Position numbers and translations under genes: made by a program. Under the pieces are notes generated by a model, which ran no database searches, was not told where the DNA came from, and saw only the letters and a list, made by a program, of their open reading frames with translations. This document shows, piece after piece, positions 10,141 to 22,750 of a stretch of 64,000 nucleotides of DNA (positions are counted from its first letter, which is position 1; each line of letters starts with the position of its first letter). Source of the DNA: Akebia trifoliata (taxonomy: Eukaryota > Streptophyta > Magnoliopsida > Ranunculales > Lardizabalaceae); NCBI GenBank assembly GCA_017979445.1, contig CM030713.1, forward strand, positions 29,975,915-30,039,914. The letters are read 5' to 3'.

Positions 10141-12401
10141 GATAAAGAAACCGCCACATGAGATATGCGCGAGAGATGACAAGGAAAGTGGCACATAAAG
10201 GGTATTTCTGTCATTTTAATAAATCTTGTTGGGGACGCTTGTCAGCTAATGATTTGTGAAGCATGAAATGCAGTGTAACTGTGTAAGTTCAAGAAGTACG
10301 CAGCTACTCTTTCTCTCAAACGAATGGGTCCCACAGATGAAAATAAATAAATAAATAAATAAAAATTGATTTTTTTTTCTTATTTTGTCACGAGAATTTA
10401 TTTTATAGAGTCCGAATTTTCCATTAACATTTGGATTTTAAAAAAAAACTGCCATGATTCCATATGTATAGAAAGAGAAAAATCCACACACAAACGCATT
10501 TGGATTAAACTCTTGTTCGATAAAATCATAGATACTTTTATCGAGATACGAGTGAGAAGCATTTATGGTTCTATACACACCAATGTCCCAAACGATATTA
10601 ATTCCAATGTTAGTCAAGCACGTCTCATTTCTATTCATCTAAAATCAATCGCTCGAATTTTTCAATGAGAGATTCTATTGACACACCAACCCTTTTTGAA
10701 AGTTTCTTTTGGTTTCTTTCAACCAAAAAAAAAAGTGTTGAATTATATTGGGGTGCTCAAATGATGGATATAAGTTGGTGGGTGCCCTTACTAAGAATTG
10801 AGGCGTCTTTAACATGGTCCTATGAAATTAACTGATAATTTATACGTAGATTGATGTGCTAAATACTACACTGATTCATCGACTTACCGCTTTAACTTTT
10901 CATTGTCGCATACCAATCATATAATTTATCATCTAAGCTGAATATATTCTTCTTCTAAGTTTTCTTCGTCAAACAAAATGTTACAAACCAAAAGATATTT
11001 GGTGTTTGTTTATTCTTAATTAATAAATGCATTATTGATTACTTTCATACAATATGTTATAATAAAAAGTTGCCATGACACTAAATTCTTTTTCTTTCGA
11101 GAGAATATGATTATTATAAATTTTGTTTTTTTTTTTTTCCTTTCCTAAAGAGCCGTGATGAATGCATGTGATCTTGGTACGCGCCTGAAGTGGCAAGGGC
11201 ACAAAATCATAGATCATTTTCATCGGGATAAACAAGAAAAGATGTGTGACTCTGTACCCTTGCTACATACCCAATTGCGTGCATTCATCATTATTCTTTC
11301 CTAAATCTGCTTTTACCAATCCAAAGGCATTTGTCATCGATGCTTTGGGATAGAAACATTTATGTCTTAACTATCAAATATTTGGGGACCATCTTGTAAT
11401 AAATCTCATACTCCATTATGAGATCGATTGGTCGATTATCAGCTCCCCATAATTGATTGTGAGTGATGTAAATGCCATTTAATAATTTACATAAATAGAA
11501 GCAATTTGTCATCGAAGCCTCTTCTCTGCAATATATATATATATATATATATATATAATCCTGAAAGATTAGTTGGCCTAAAAGTTGTTAGGATGTAGAA
11601 GAATAATTTATCTTTAATTCTTCAAAAAATACTCCTATCGCATTTGTTTTTGGCAAAATACCCAATTCTTAAAAGGATAATGCTGAAATAACATTATAAT
11701 GTACATTGTGGGGGACATTTCTGACGTGGATGTGTCAGAATTACAAATACTTTCATCAAGATCTCACTCGTATCTCAATGAAACGCATCTATGGTTTTGA
11801 CACACATTCACATCAGATCTTCCTAAATACAAAATCAGCTCTACCATAATGGTTATAAACTGTGTAAGAGGTCCGGAGAAGAGTCTCGGAAGAGACAATT
11901 CCATTCTCCCTATATCAACTGGCATATGCAATGTCATATATGCGAAGTTTAAAACCTCGTATCAATAAATGTTTCATTTAGAAGAAAAACCAAAACTGCT
12001 CAACTGAAATATTTGGAAACATTATGAGAATCCAAAAGATATAAATAAAAAATGTATGTTTTGAAGTCACCTTTTCGTTCCAGTTTTGATCAAAAGTAGT
12101 ACGTGAAGATCAAAACATTTCAAGACCTGCAAATCGGTATTTGCAGCAAAAATATTGGACAACCACCACCCAGTTGTGTCCCCTTGCATACGTAACTGCT
12201 CCTATACAGACATGTCATCCTGTTATGTACAACTACAGCAACTTTGATCAAATGGCAAGATCTTAGCCAAATAATAAAAGAAACGGCATCTAACCTAATT
12301 CACCAATAAACATCATGATTCCTCATACAGCTCGACCTTTGCCCCGACCCATACACATTTGTTTCATTCTTGCTCACACCATTGGTACAGTCCCTTTTCT
12401 G
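10141..12401. other. Intergenic DNA with MITE remnants and an (AT)n tract
   Basis: A degenerate CTATTGACACACCAA-type element begins at 10667. Pieces of the hairpin family with the core tctatggtt-ttgacacacattca lie at about 10535-10600 and 11695-11830. An (at)n run is at 11529-11559. No gene seen. Confidence 0.5.
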
Positions 12402-15400
12402 CTATGGCCCAATGAAATTCTTGGGTTCACAGTGGTTTCTTGAACACGTCAAATTCTTTGAGCTTCTGAATTGGTATAAGTTGCGGTTCCTGATATTTGT
12501 TGCGGTTCCTGATATTTGTTGGAGCAGCTTGGGGCCTACAGTTGTAACATCACCTGATAACACAAACAATAGTCACATTACATAAGATAGAAGGAACTGA
12601 AGGACAAGGCTTTTCTTTTCAAATAAGGTGGCTATTGCACGGTTTTAAATCTCGTCTCGGTATCGTCCACCAATGAGACAAGTTGACAAGTTGTCTCAAA
12701 GACATAGTTTGTTCTAATTCTTAGGCATTTTTTTTAATCTCGTCCGAGATGACTCAACCTCGTTCATGGACGAGATGAGACGTCAAAACGAGTTTTAAAA
12801 CCATGGGCTATTGTAAGAAAAGTTAACTCTTTTAATTATGCCATTAAATTTGAATACCTGCACCAAGTGTTAAGATGACAATTTCTTGATCAGGGATGAC
12901 TGATACCTCAAGAGCCAACTTATCTACCACATCTTCCTAACAAAACCATAGGCCAGTATGGTAACACACCGGACAAAAAAAATTGAAACAAAAAATTGTA
13001 TGAGAAAACAATAGATTATGTATAAAAGTAGGAAAGGCAGGATTGTCTTGCCAATGTAGTTCAATGATATAATGAAAACTAAGAAAATATTGGAATTAAG
13101 GGAGAAAGTGCACCGTAGTGCCTATATGTAAACATAAATGGGATACAAAGCTACACCAATTATCAAGGCATCAAATTTATGAGCCAAACTATGAAATTAT
13201 ATTAGCGAGTGATGAAAAAAAGATTATGAGAAAAGAAAAACGATATTAATGAAACATTCAGTTTTATGCTAAGGAGGTCAACTAAGGAGACTATTTCTTC
13301 GACAAATGATTTGAGTAGTATAGAGAAGCATATGAAAAAGCTAAAAATCTAGTTTTATGGATAAGTAACTACTTTGTGAACAAGTTAGCATCTTTAAGTT
13401 TCAACATACCAGTTATGGAAAATGAGAAGACTAAAAATCTCGGCATACCAGGGATGGGATATATTCAGATAGTGGACAAATGATAGAATTAGCTAGATCT
13501 CTTCCACTAATGTTCCAAATGTTTGTTTCTCTAGCAGCATAAATCTGAGAGGATAAATAAAAATGTTAATAGGCCCGTTACTGCAAGAATCTAGGAAGAA
13601 AGGGTAACATGTGCATACCTCGGTCACTATGACTCGATCTGCATCACCAAATGCATTGGAAAAATCTTTCATAAATGCTGCAAGACGGCTACAGAAATTA
13701 TCATAATTGAGTTATGGTGGTGGTCATAACAATCTTATGATGTGCTATTATAACAGCTGTCGAGGTCCATTTTATTTTGAGAATCATCACCTGAAAGTAT
13801 GGGGTTGAAATACCACCCATAAAGCCTTCATTGGAAAATGTTGACGGGCCGCTTGAAGAACTGCACGAACCTCCGTTGGATGGTGAGCATAGTCATCATA
13901 TATATGGCATCCATAGATCTTACCAATCATCTCAAAACGTCTAGAAACACCAATGAAGTTGTTTAAGTGTAACCTTGTACAGTTGATTAATTCATTAGTT
14001 GGGCTTCCATCATTAATCAGTGCTCTGACAGCAGCTATTACCTGCAATTCAGAATAACAAAAATGACTATAACAATGATCCATGGAAAGTTGACTTATTC
14101 ATAGTGGTTATAAGGATTAAAAGGGCACATTAGCCCAACTAAAGTCGTCATCATCAAAGATTTATACCACAAAATTGAGGTCAGCTAAGTTTGCAAAACA
14201 AAAGAGTGAAAATATTGTGAACCTAGAAGTTGTGTCTACATAATATAATTAAATTTAACAGAAGAATTGAATTTTATTTTCATTAAGAAAAATGAAAATT
14301 GAGAAACTTAGGGAAGTATTTTACTTACTGCTAAGGAATTGAGGACATTGTAAACTCCTGGTATTTGTAGGCTGATGTCTGACACTGGACACCCCATGTG
14401 ATTCTGCAGGAAATTAATAATTGACTATATTTTAGACAGACAAGTGAAAAAGGGGAACATTCTCCAAAAACAATACAGACAACCATACATCGGGTTCGTC
14501 CAGTTTGTATCAATTTTTTTCATTGGGAATATATAAGAGGTTTTCAGCTCTCACTCGTCATTCAGAGAAAGAAATACACAGAAAAAGAAATTACCAGTAG
14601 ATAGTCAGTACCGCCTCGTGAGTTTGTACGAATTGATGATGCATGCCATTCATTAAAATTTGAAATTCCATAAGTGGTTACTCTGTAGCCAGCATTGGAT
14701 AGTTGTGAATTCTGCTCCAATGGTGCATGGTCTGATACATCTGTCACCTTTGTCTGACTCAGCAAACTATATGCACCTTCACTATGACATCCCTTCAAAA
14801 AATTATTGAATTAGAAGCTAAAAGTGATCCATTCAATGTTTCTGAAAGTTCAATTTAAACTCTCAGTATCATAATTTTAATGTGATAAGTAAGTGGTTAG
14901 CAAATAAGTGTGCCAGTAGTTCACTGAAGAAGACAATTGGTACAGTGGCATGCTCAAAGATTGCCACCTGTACAAGGGTGGTGGTGGTCGTATGTTTTAA
15001 AACTGGAAATTAAGGGGGAAAAGCAACTTTTTTCACTCATGAAAATCAAGGAAAGTGGGACTGGACACATCTTTGGTCAGCTCCACTGGACCAAAGATTA
15101 GTTCTTAGCAATCTAACGTTCAATCCATGACTTAGACTGAAATAAGGAAATAATGGTGAAAAAACTCACCTAATATTAGATTTGCAACAAACAGAACTTT
15201 CCCAATAGATGATAAATAAATATAAAAAAATTAAGAGTGCTACTAAGATGTTATAGAAAATTGAGTAACAGGGAATAGGAAACATTATAGGACTCAATAA
15301 AACAGCTACTGGAGCTCATACACAAATTCTTCATAGAAGAATTGTTAGAACTCTTTCTATATCATCCTTTGTTTTGTTCAGATACCGAGGGAAGTATGCT

Positions 15401-18400
15401 TCACAGGCACGGTGTGTAATTTACAGCATAATACAAAATTGTAATTTATATTGCCAATGCTTTTCATGTTCTGAAAGTTGTATTTGGCATTATTTATTCA
15501 TAATTAGGGTATTTTAGACATTCCCCTTCTCTGAACTTCATAAATAATGGCTTGCTTTTGGTTTTGAGATGGGCACAAGAAGGAAATCTAACCCCGGTTT
15601 CTTGAGAACTTTTCCATGTCTTCTGTAGTCCAGGTAACTGGATGTCCTTGGTGCTTTTCAGCACTCACTCTGAAAGTGCCAACAGTTCCATAACTCAATA
15701 TCTAGTTTCAAGTAAGAAAAGAAAGTCTTCAAATATGAATCCCAAAGTTTCTAAAGCTCTAACTGAGAGCTTAAAGAGATTTTTAGAACATTACAAGTCT
15801 ATCCTATGAAAAAAAGACCCCCTCAAGTTAAAAACAAATATAATCCTATGTCACAAAGAAAGTAAATGAATTTCATGTAAAGTAACCCAAAGTAAAAGAG
15901 TAGAGAATAATATATAATACCACTACAACGCGAAAGAGTATCCATCGATTCCAAGCAGAAGTTGAAACCAAAACATCATTACTTCTTGTGATGCGCAAAT
16001 ACTAAGACCATACTCAGTTGGCTCCTAGGAAATTATTAGATGCTTCGCAACATGCATATATAGTGTGATAACAAAACATTGAGAAAAATATACCTATCCC
16101 CACATAAAATGAGATGTCCACCTATCCTGATCTTCTTTAGAAACCTCTTGAATGAATTTTTGACTGCCTCCTTAATAAATAGAAAAATAATGAATCAGTC
16201 TAAATAAAGGGTGAACAGTCCTACAATGTAAATTTTTTCAAACCTCATCTTGAAAGAAATCGACATGCTCCACTTCCACATTTGTTATAACAGCAATGTG
16301 AGGAGATAATTGAAGGAAAGAATTGTCATATTCATCAGCCTGCCTTGTACAGAAAATATTAAGAGAAGATTCATCAGTATCTTGGCAATGAAATGTTATC
16401 TGCAAAGGAAGATTTTCAACTATGGGAAGTAAGTCCTCATATATAAGAAAAAAGGCCTTTAGATAAATATATGAATGGAGGCAAGACTCTCAACTCCAAC
16501 CAGAGGAAACAAAAATCTAACTTTATTTGAGTCCAGGTTAAAATTATGCCGTCAAAAACTACTTCCCATAAGAAAACCGCATTTGCAGTGTAATTTCTTA
16601 CCTTTTTTTGGATAGCTAAGCTGGACTTGTTATTTGCACCATATTTAAAGTAAACAGTATTTAATAAATTTATATCATATTTAAAGTAATGTAACTGGAA
16701 ATGTAATCTAGTAAGTAGTTTGCACTTTTTCCTACAATCAACTATATCCACGAAAATGAAAATAGCATACCTCCAAGATGAAATTATGACCACATCCTGA
16801 AAGAATGTTCCCTCCTGGAAACTGAAAAAAAATCAATGCTTGTCATTTCCATGTACCATTAACAGCATCAAATTTTAATTCCTCTCCACTTTGTAAAACA
16901 AAACAGAAATCCAGAAAGTATAAAGGAATAATTCAGTTCACCAAAAGGCAAGAAATTATAAAGGAATGAAATAAAAAATGGTCAGCATTTTCTCACGAAA
17001 ATATGTCTAACAACAAAACTTCAAGTGCTAAGAAATTAGATAATATCAAACAAACTTTACGAGTGCAAATCCTTTCTTTTTTTTTTCTGCATTGATACTT
17101 GAGATGCATGTCCATGCAGTTCTTCTAAAGAAAGAAAATATGCGTTGACATGTAACGAATTTTGACACTTGGCAAAGGTCTCAATGAGCTTGTGAATCTT
17201 TAGATTTTTTTGTTCTTTTTAACTTTTTTCTTTTAATACTTGTGCAATTGTATGGATTTACATGTCCCATAAGCTTTAAGTTGTACCACCTAGGGGTGCA
17301 ACTTAGTTCAGTTGGAGCTCAAATTGGAACCAAACCAACATGGGTCGGTTATACTAAATAAGAACCAGAACCGAACCGAACCAAATTCCATTGGAATCAA
17401 ACCAGACTAAAGTCGGTTTGGTTCGGTTCAATGGCTTGCCAATATTCTATAAATTGTAAGTAGCATTTTTAATGAACAAACAAACGTAAAATAAACATAA
17501 AATCTCATACAATAAATCAGTAATCTATGCATAAAAATTCATTAGTTTATCCATAAAAGATCATTAATTTGTGTCCCAACTACTAAAGTAATTCATAATA
17601 ATTATTATACACATATATATTTATCTATTGCATAAGGATTCGGTTCTTGGTTTGGTTCAGTTCTATACAAGCTTGATCCAAGAACCAAACCAAATTGATC
17701 GATTCTCCATTTTTGTAACCCGGAACCGAACCACAACTTGTTCCAAACCAAACCAAACCAAACCACCCTAGTACTAACACCCTAATCAAACACTTTGCTA
17801 TTAGAAAAAATATAGTATGACTGCTATAACTGTAATTGGCTGAGTTAAAATAAAGCAAACGCAAAGCTATATCGAGTGAAATAATACCTGAGGCACATGT
17901 GCCCCAACTACAGCAGTAAGATCATCTCCCATTGCACTCAAAACATATGCAAGCATACTAGCTGTTGTACTTTTCCCTGCAACAATCAATAATAAGAAAC
18001 ATAAGAATGAAATCATTAGACTACTAGCAGAATTAGACAATAAAATATGAGATGGGACAGCTTCATTTTGAGGGCCTAGTGCAAAAAACCAGCCCTTATA
18101 TCAAAGTAGAAAGAAGAATCTAAGTCACAGTAAACAAACGTCATGAGTCATACAAGCCAGTTAGGAACAACATAAGATAGGTGTAATAAAGGTAACAAAC
18201 ATTGATCGTATATGGCATCATGTGACTCACCATAGTCACATTTTTTTATTAGTATAAACTTTATTTCATAGAAAAGAAGAATGTACAAAAGGCAGTCGAG
18301 GTGACAGGCCTAAGAAAAAGGAAAAAAAAAAAAAAGATCAAAGAAACAAGCTACCTCAAGCAAACAGACTCCACTAAAAACAAACTTTTCAAAAAGAACA

Positions 18401-18968
18401 CCTTTGAACTCAAAGAAGAGTTTACACAAAAAAAATAATAATAATAACCCAAGGATGTTTAAGCTCATCTCCTGAAAAGAGGACTCCACTCTTTTAAAAA
18501 CTTTCCAATTCCTCTCCAACCATATCCCCCAGCACAAAGCGAATGGTAAGAAGCTTCACAGAATACTTTTCCTACCACAAAAACAGGTTGGATCCCAACT
18601 TTGCAATAAAGACATCGAATTTGGCATCACCCAACTAATGTCAAAGAGGGCTAAGAAGTGAGACCAAAGGGCCAAAGACTGTCACATAATGATATAAATT
18701 GATCTTCAAGTGCTTCTACTATTATTTATAACTTTGCCGAAGCTTTAGTTGAAGCTAATGAATGGCATATGGTGATTTAAAGGTATAAACAATCATCATC
18801 ATCTACACCCTATCCCAAATATTGGGGTCAATGACATGAATCATTTTTCGCTATTCAACTCTATCTAGAGATATATGGTCAGCCCAAAACTTTCAAAAAC
18901 TTCAAGGTTGCAAGGTGGGGTTTGCCTTTTTTATTAATGGGCACAAGTCAAAGAGAGTCGGTAAATCA

Positions 18969-18999
<31 letters not shown>

Positions 19000-21809
19000 T
19001 TTTGATAGGTATGCGGTTAGTGGTTAGCAAATGAAGTTGGGCTCAATGAGGTTTGAACGTTGGACATGGGAAGAACACTCCACACGTCTTACCACTTAGC
19101 TAAGTTGGCACTTCAATAGGAACAACACTCCACAAGTCAAAGAGAGTCAGTAAATCATAGTCAATGTTTTAAAAAACTACGCCTCGAGGCATGAGGTGTA
19201 GGCTTCATGCCTTGAGGCTTAAGCCTCATCAAACATTATTAAGGCTTACGCCTTAGAGGTATGAGGCATACCTCACGCCTCAATATGCACTGAGGCTTAC
19301 ACCTCAACAGGTTCGGTAGAACCCAATATCGTGGGTCAAAAAAATCATTTTTTATTTTTTTATTTTCTTGCTTTATTTTACACAAATACCCCCCCCCCTC
19401 CCCTCCCAATGTCTCTTATTTACATAACCCTACTAAATAGAAGTGTTTTTTGTCCTCTAAACTTATCAAGAGATCTCTCAAAATCTCACTTCGAAACCCT
19501 AATATCTCCCTACACCAAGATTTCTTCTAAAAGGCTCGAATACCCATCCAAATTTAAATCTGATGGTTCTTATAACTTTCTTACGAAGATTGTGATCAAA
19601 TAGAACCAAGAAATCTAGGGTTTTCTAAGGTTTTGAGGTATGTGATTTTTCTATGTACATTCTTGAACTTTTAAACTATTTTTTTCAAAAACTCATGTCT
19701 CTCTTGTTTTTGTGTTTCATTCTTTTGTTTTTTGTTCTATTCTACCTATTTATGATGGTAGTTGATAGAAATGCCTAGAGGAAGTGGTAAAGAAGGGAAA
19801 AAATGTGAGGGTAATAGACCATGCTTGGAAGCATGGGGTTGAAGTTGATGGACCTAATTTGGGTGGGGTCAAAAACTTATTTGTACATAAAATACTTATA
19901 TTGTTCTAATTGTAACGGGTGGAGTCAAGAGTAATTGTTTATTTGATGTTTGATACTCTATAAATGATGATACATTGTTATTTTGCTACTATATTACATT
20001 CCTACTTCCCTACATTTTTATTTTTAATTATTTATTTTATGCTTGAAGGTTGTTTACTTGTTTTTATATTTTTTCTGAATTTATTATAATTTTTATATAT
20101 TTTTTGGATTTTTTTTAAATTCATTGAGGCTTAAGCCTCACCTCAAGAACCCAAAACACCTCAAGTACGCCTTAGGTACTTTAAAACACTGATCATAATT
20201 ACATCTACACTGTCCATTGAAAAAAAAAAAAAAGTACACATTATAAGGGAGATAACTACTTGATCCCGACCAAAATAAGATTACCATGGGTTCCACTAAC
20301 AGTAATAAGATTGTAGTGCTCTGTTGCCTTTTCCAACCAATAATCTCTCTTATATCTGTACAAAGTAAACATACAAACTAAAATGACCAATGCAAGGTGA
20401 TCTCTTAAAAATATAAAATTTATATCAATGAAACAATTAAATAAAATAAACATACAGTAATCACCTAGCAAATGAAATGAAAAGTTACATAATCTAGCTT
20501 ATGAATTTGAGACCAATTTGGATAAACTCCCAATACAAAGTTGGCACTAACACTTTCTTTGAATGTTTGCCAAACCCATTTACAATCCCTTGAGTTTATA
20601 AGGCACCACCTTGAACCTTACCCACAAAAATGCCCCAAGTGGAGATTTTGTTCTCAGTTTTTCGTTAACCGAGTCTTGTGAACATGGTTTTAAAAATCGT
20701 CCAAAACCAAGATGACTTGCCCGAGTCATCTCGGTAAAATTCACGATTCAATGTGAATCGTCCGAGATCTGATATGACTCATCTGATATTTTGAAAATAC
20801 CATCCCCGTCGACCGGATTTTCATATTTTTTTATAAAAATAATTATTTTTTAATAATTTAAGAATTTATTATCTTAACAAATTATATAGTGACTAAGCGT
20901 CTTCTAATCCATCTTATTCTATAAGAAAATTCATAATTATTCGAATATAAAAATAGGTTAGCAAATAATCATAAACCAAGTAAAATAGTTTATCTTGGGA
21001 TGAGATGACCCAGACAAGTCGGTGGGGGCCGAGACTAGACAAAATCCCGAGGTTTAAAACCATGCTTGTGAATGTCCAATTGCCCAGGTTCTAGAAAACA
21101 ATCCAATATCTGATAATTCAATGTCCTTCAATTAAGTACATAGTAAAATATAGATCATAATATTATTTTTTTAGCAAAATATAGATTCTTACACAGGTAC
21201 TCCCATTGATTTTGCATACAAAATCTCCACATTGTCTGAAGAAATAGCACTAGAGACAACAAGCGCATTAGGCAGACATGACCCATTGTTCCTTCGTAAA
21301 TTTGACATCGAATGACCTAAATATAAAATTGCACCAGCTTCTTGTAATCCATCCATAAATCTACTCCACGCAATATCAGATCCGCTAACCTCAAAACCCT
21401 AATACAAAATTGAAAATCAATCATCATTTCTGGACCAAATTAAATTATTCACTCGTCTGTTTAATTTTCTCTATATTACGAATTGAATTAGAGTTTCGAG
21501 GGGATTTACTTGTTTGAGAGCGAGATGAGCGAGAGCGGACAATCCACAGCCTCCGATACCTACGAAATGGATCCAATCTTTTTTCTTTTGGTTCTCAACT
21601 TCGAACGAAGCTTTGTTTATCTGTTTTGCACATTTGGTGGAAACTGAAGATCTCTTCTCTTTCAGAATCGAAGCAGATCTGATATGGTGATCGGATTCGC
21701 ACCGGAAATGTATTGGAAGAACAAGTTCTAGAGAGTCGGAGCTAGGTTTCCGGTGAGATTTCGACAGAAAATGCACTGGTTTAGACGCTGAGATCACCGG
21801 AGAGTCCAT
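12402..21809 (-). CDS. murC: MurC-like UDP-N-acetylmuramate--L-alanine ligase, plastid-targeted, 14 exons
   Basis: Coding exons (minus, 5' to 3'): 21809-21510, 21398-21193, 20355-20285, 17976-17888, 16821-16771, 16339-16244, 16170-16094, 14781-14595, 14403-14329, 14041-13791, 13688-13619, 13544-13449, 12936-12858, 12553-12402. All joins keep frame and total about 599 residues. Residues 1-75 are Ser/Lys-rich and resemble a plastid transit peptide. Then come the Mur ligase N-domain (HFVGIGGCGLSALA, FEVSGSDIAWS), the P-loop split by an intron (SGTHG|KSTTASML), the central motif ADEYDNSFLQL and VITNVEVEHVDFF, LQIPGVYNVLNSLA, and the C-domain YDDYAHHPTEVRAVLQAA. In bacteria MurC adds L-Ala to UDP-MurNAc using ATP. 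Plant homologues belong to the plastid peptidoglycan set, but the role in a flowering plant is uncertain. A 19-bp tandem duplication in the last exon changes the final frame. Large introns carry transposons. Confidence 0.88.
12481..12518 (-). repeat. Perfect 19-bp tandem duplication in the last MurC exon
   Basis: The 19-nt unit ttgcggttcctgatatttg occurs at 12481-12499 and 12500-12518 with no mismatch. Nineteen is not a multiple of three, so the frame after the first copy differs from the frame without duplication. The reading used here gives about 33 extra residues, ending at the TAG at 12404-12402. Confidence 0.95.
12638..12805. mobile_element. 168-bp hAT-type MITE with perfect 8-bp target duplication (MurC intron 13)
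   Basis: Ends are cacggttttaaa and ttttaaaaccatg (inverted). Flanks ggctattg at 12630-12637 and 12806-12813 are identical 8-bp target-site duplications, as hAT transposases make. Family members: 20683-21064 and 48734-49034. Confidence 0.9.
17291..17770. mobile_element. 480-bp hAT-like element in MurC intron 4
   Basis: Starts taggggtgcaact and ends aaaccaccccta-like (aaccaccccta/aaccaccctag). Flanks are gtaccacc (17283-17290) and gtactaac (17771-17778), 6 of 8 matching. Subterminal blocks are inverted ggttcggtt/aaccgaacc repeats around an AT-rich core. Confidence 0.65.
18245..18680 (-). mobile_element. 5'-truncated L1-type LINE, 3' end (MurC intron 3)
   Basis: The minus strand encodes remnants of the zinc-binding end of a plant LINE reverse transcriptase: LWSHFLALFDISWVMP, then LCWGIWLERNWKVFKR, interrupted by a stop near 18560. 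It is in the same orientation as the host gene. Confidence 0.65.
18974..19131 (-). mobile_element. tRNA-derived SINE with long flanking duplication (MurC intron 3)
   Basis: On the minus strand there is an A box tagctaagtgg and a B-box-like gttcaaacc, then a tail through a tttttgatagg-type string and (at)n. A ~30-bp direct repeat (caagtcaaagagagtc then gtaaatcata) occurs at 18946-18973 and 19134-19160, as expected of a target duplication. Confidence 0.7.
19162..20191. mobile_element. 1,030-bp hAT-like element (MurC intron 3)
   Basis: Ends are caatgttttaaaa and ttttaaaacactg-like (inverted). Flanks are atcatagt (19154-19161) and atcataat (20192-20199), 7 of 8 matching. Subterminal regions repeat gaggcttaagcctca palindromes. 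No transposase ORF is seen. Confidence 0.75.
20683..21064. mobile_element. 382-bp hAT-type MITE with perfect 8-bp target duplication (MurC intron 2)
   Basis: Ends catggttttaaaa and tttaaaaccatg are inverted. Flanks cttgtgaa at 20675-20682 and 21065-21072 are identical. Same family as 12638-12805 and 48734-49034. Confidence 0.9.
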
Positions 21810-21861
21810 TATTAATGGCGGGAATTTTCTGGTTAAAATTATGTCTCAGTAATTAAAAAGT

Positions 21862-22750
21862 CGTGCTACTGGCGCCCACCATGTTTGCTCTCTGCGCCCA
21901 CTTACTTTCCGCACACATCAAATTACTTTCCAGGATCACATGCGCTTTACAAAAATACCCTCATCAAATTACCCTCCTCATCCACCATTTTCTCGTAGTC
22001 TATCAAAATAAATAAAAAAACTCACTTTTTCTTCTCTTTCTCTCCCTTTATATTTATCTCCTTTTAAATTTTACAAGAGGTTGAAACAATGAAGATTAAA
22101 TTTTAAATTTTTTTCTATAATTTTTTTTTATTTTTTATATTTAATTATAAAAAAATAAAAAATCACCATTAAAATCTCTAAAAACGAAGATTTTGAATCG
22201 AAAAACTTTAAAAAAAAAATTTATAATTATGTTCAATAGATTCAAATCGAATTTTTTTATAGCAAATTCAATAGATACCATTAATCATTATAAAATCGTT
22301 CTGATTGGTAGATACCTATTGAATTTGTTAGAATAAGTTCAATTTGAACTACCGAATAAGACTATTAATAATAAAAAAAATTATCTTCTTCGATTCGAAA
22401 CATTATTTTTTAAAGTTTTAAGGTGATTTTTTTATTTTTTATAATTAAATATAAAAATAAAAATAAAAAAATTTGACATGAACAAAATAAATTTAAAATC
22501 TAATTTTTATTGATTCAACCTCTCAAAAACTCAAAAAGATATGAATTTGAAAAAGAAAAAAAACAAAATGATTGAGGGAGGGAGAGAAAGAGAGAGATGG
22601 TGGAGAGAATAAGATAATGGAAAGAGAAAATGATTTGAACTTTTTCATAGATAGAGAAGATGGTGGGTGTACGAAAAATGGTAAAAATATATTTCTTTTT
22701 TCTTAAGTGGGTGCGGAGAGCAAACATAATAGGCGCACAACTCGTTTTTA
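21862..22750. mobile_element. ~890-bp foldback element just upstream of the MurC start codon
   Basis: The left end actggcgcccaccatgtttg plus ctctctgcgcccactta is mirrored at the right by taagtgggtgcggagagcaa plus acataataggcgca. Internal arms are AT-rich with ttcaatagataccta motifs shared with 28034-28778. It begins about 50 bp before the MurC ATG, so it may lie in or replace part of its promoter or 5'UTR. The right border is uncertain, since a further tgcgccag occurs near 22770. Confidence 0.7.

Noticed and set aside
14782..14792. Alternative acceptor for MurC exon 8 at 14793
   Set aside because: It breaks the reading frame; the acceptor catag before 14781 restores it and gives GDSEGAYSLL.
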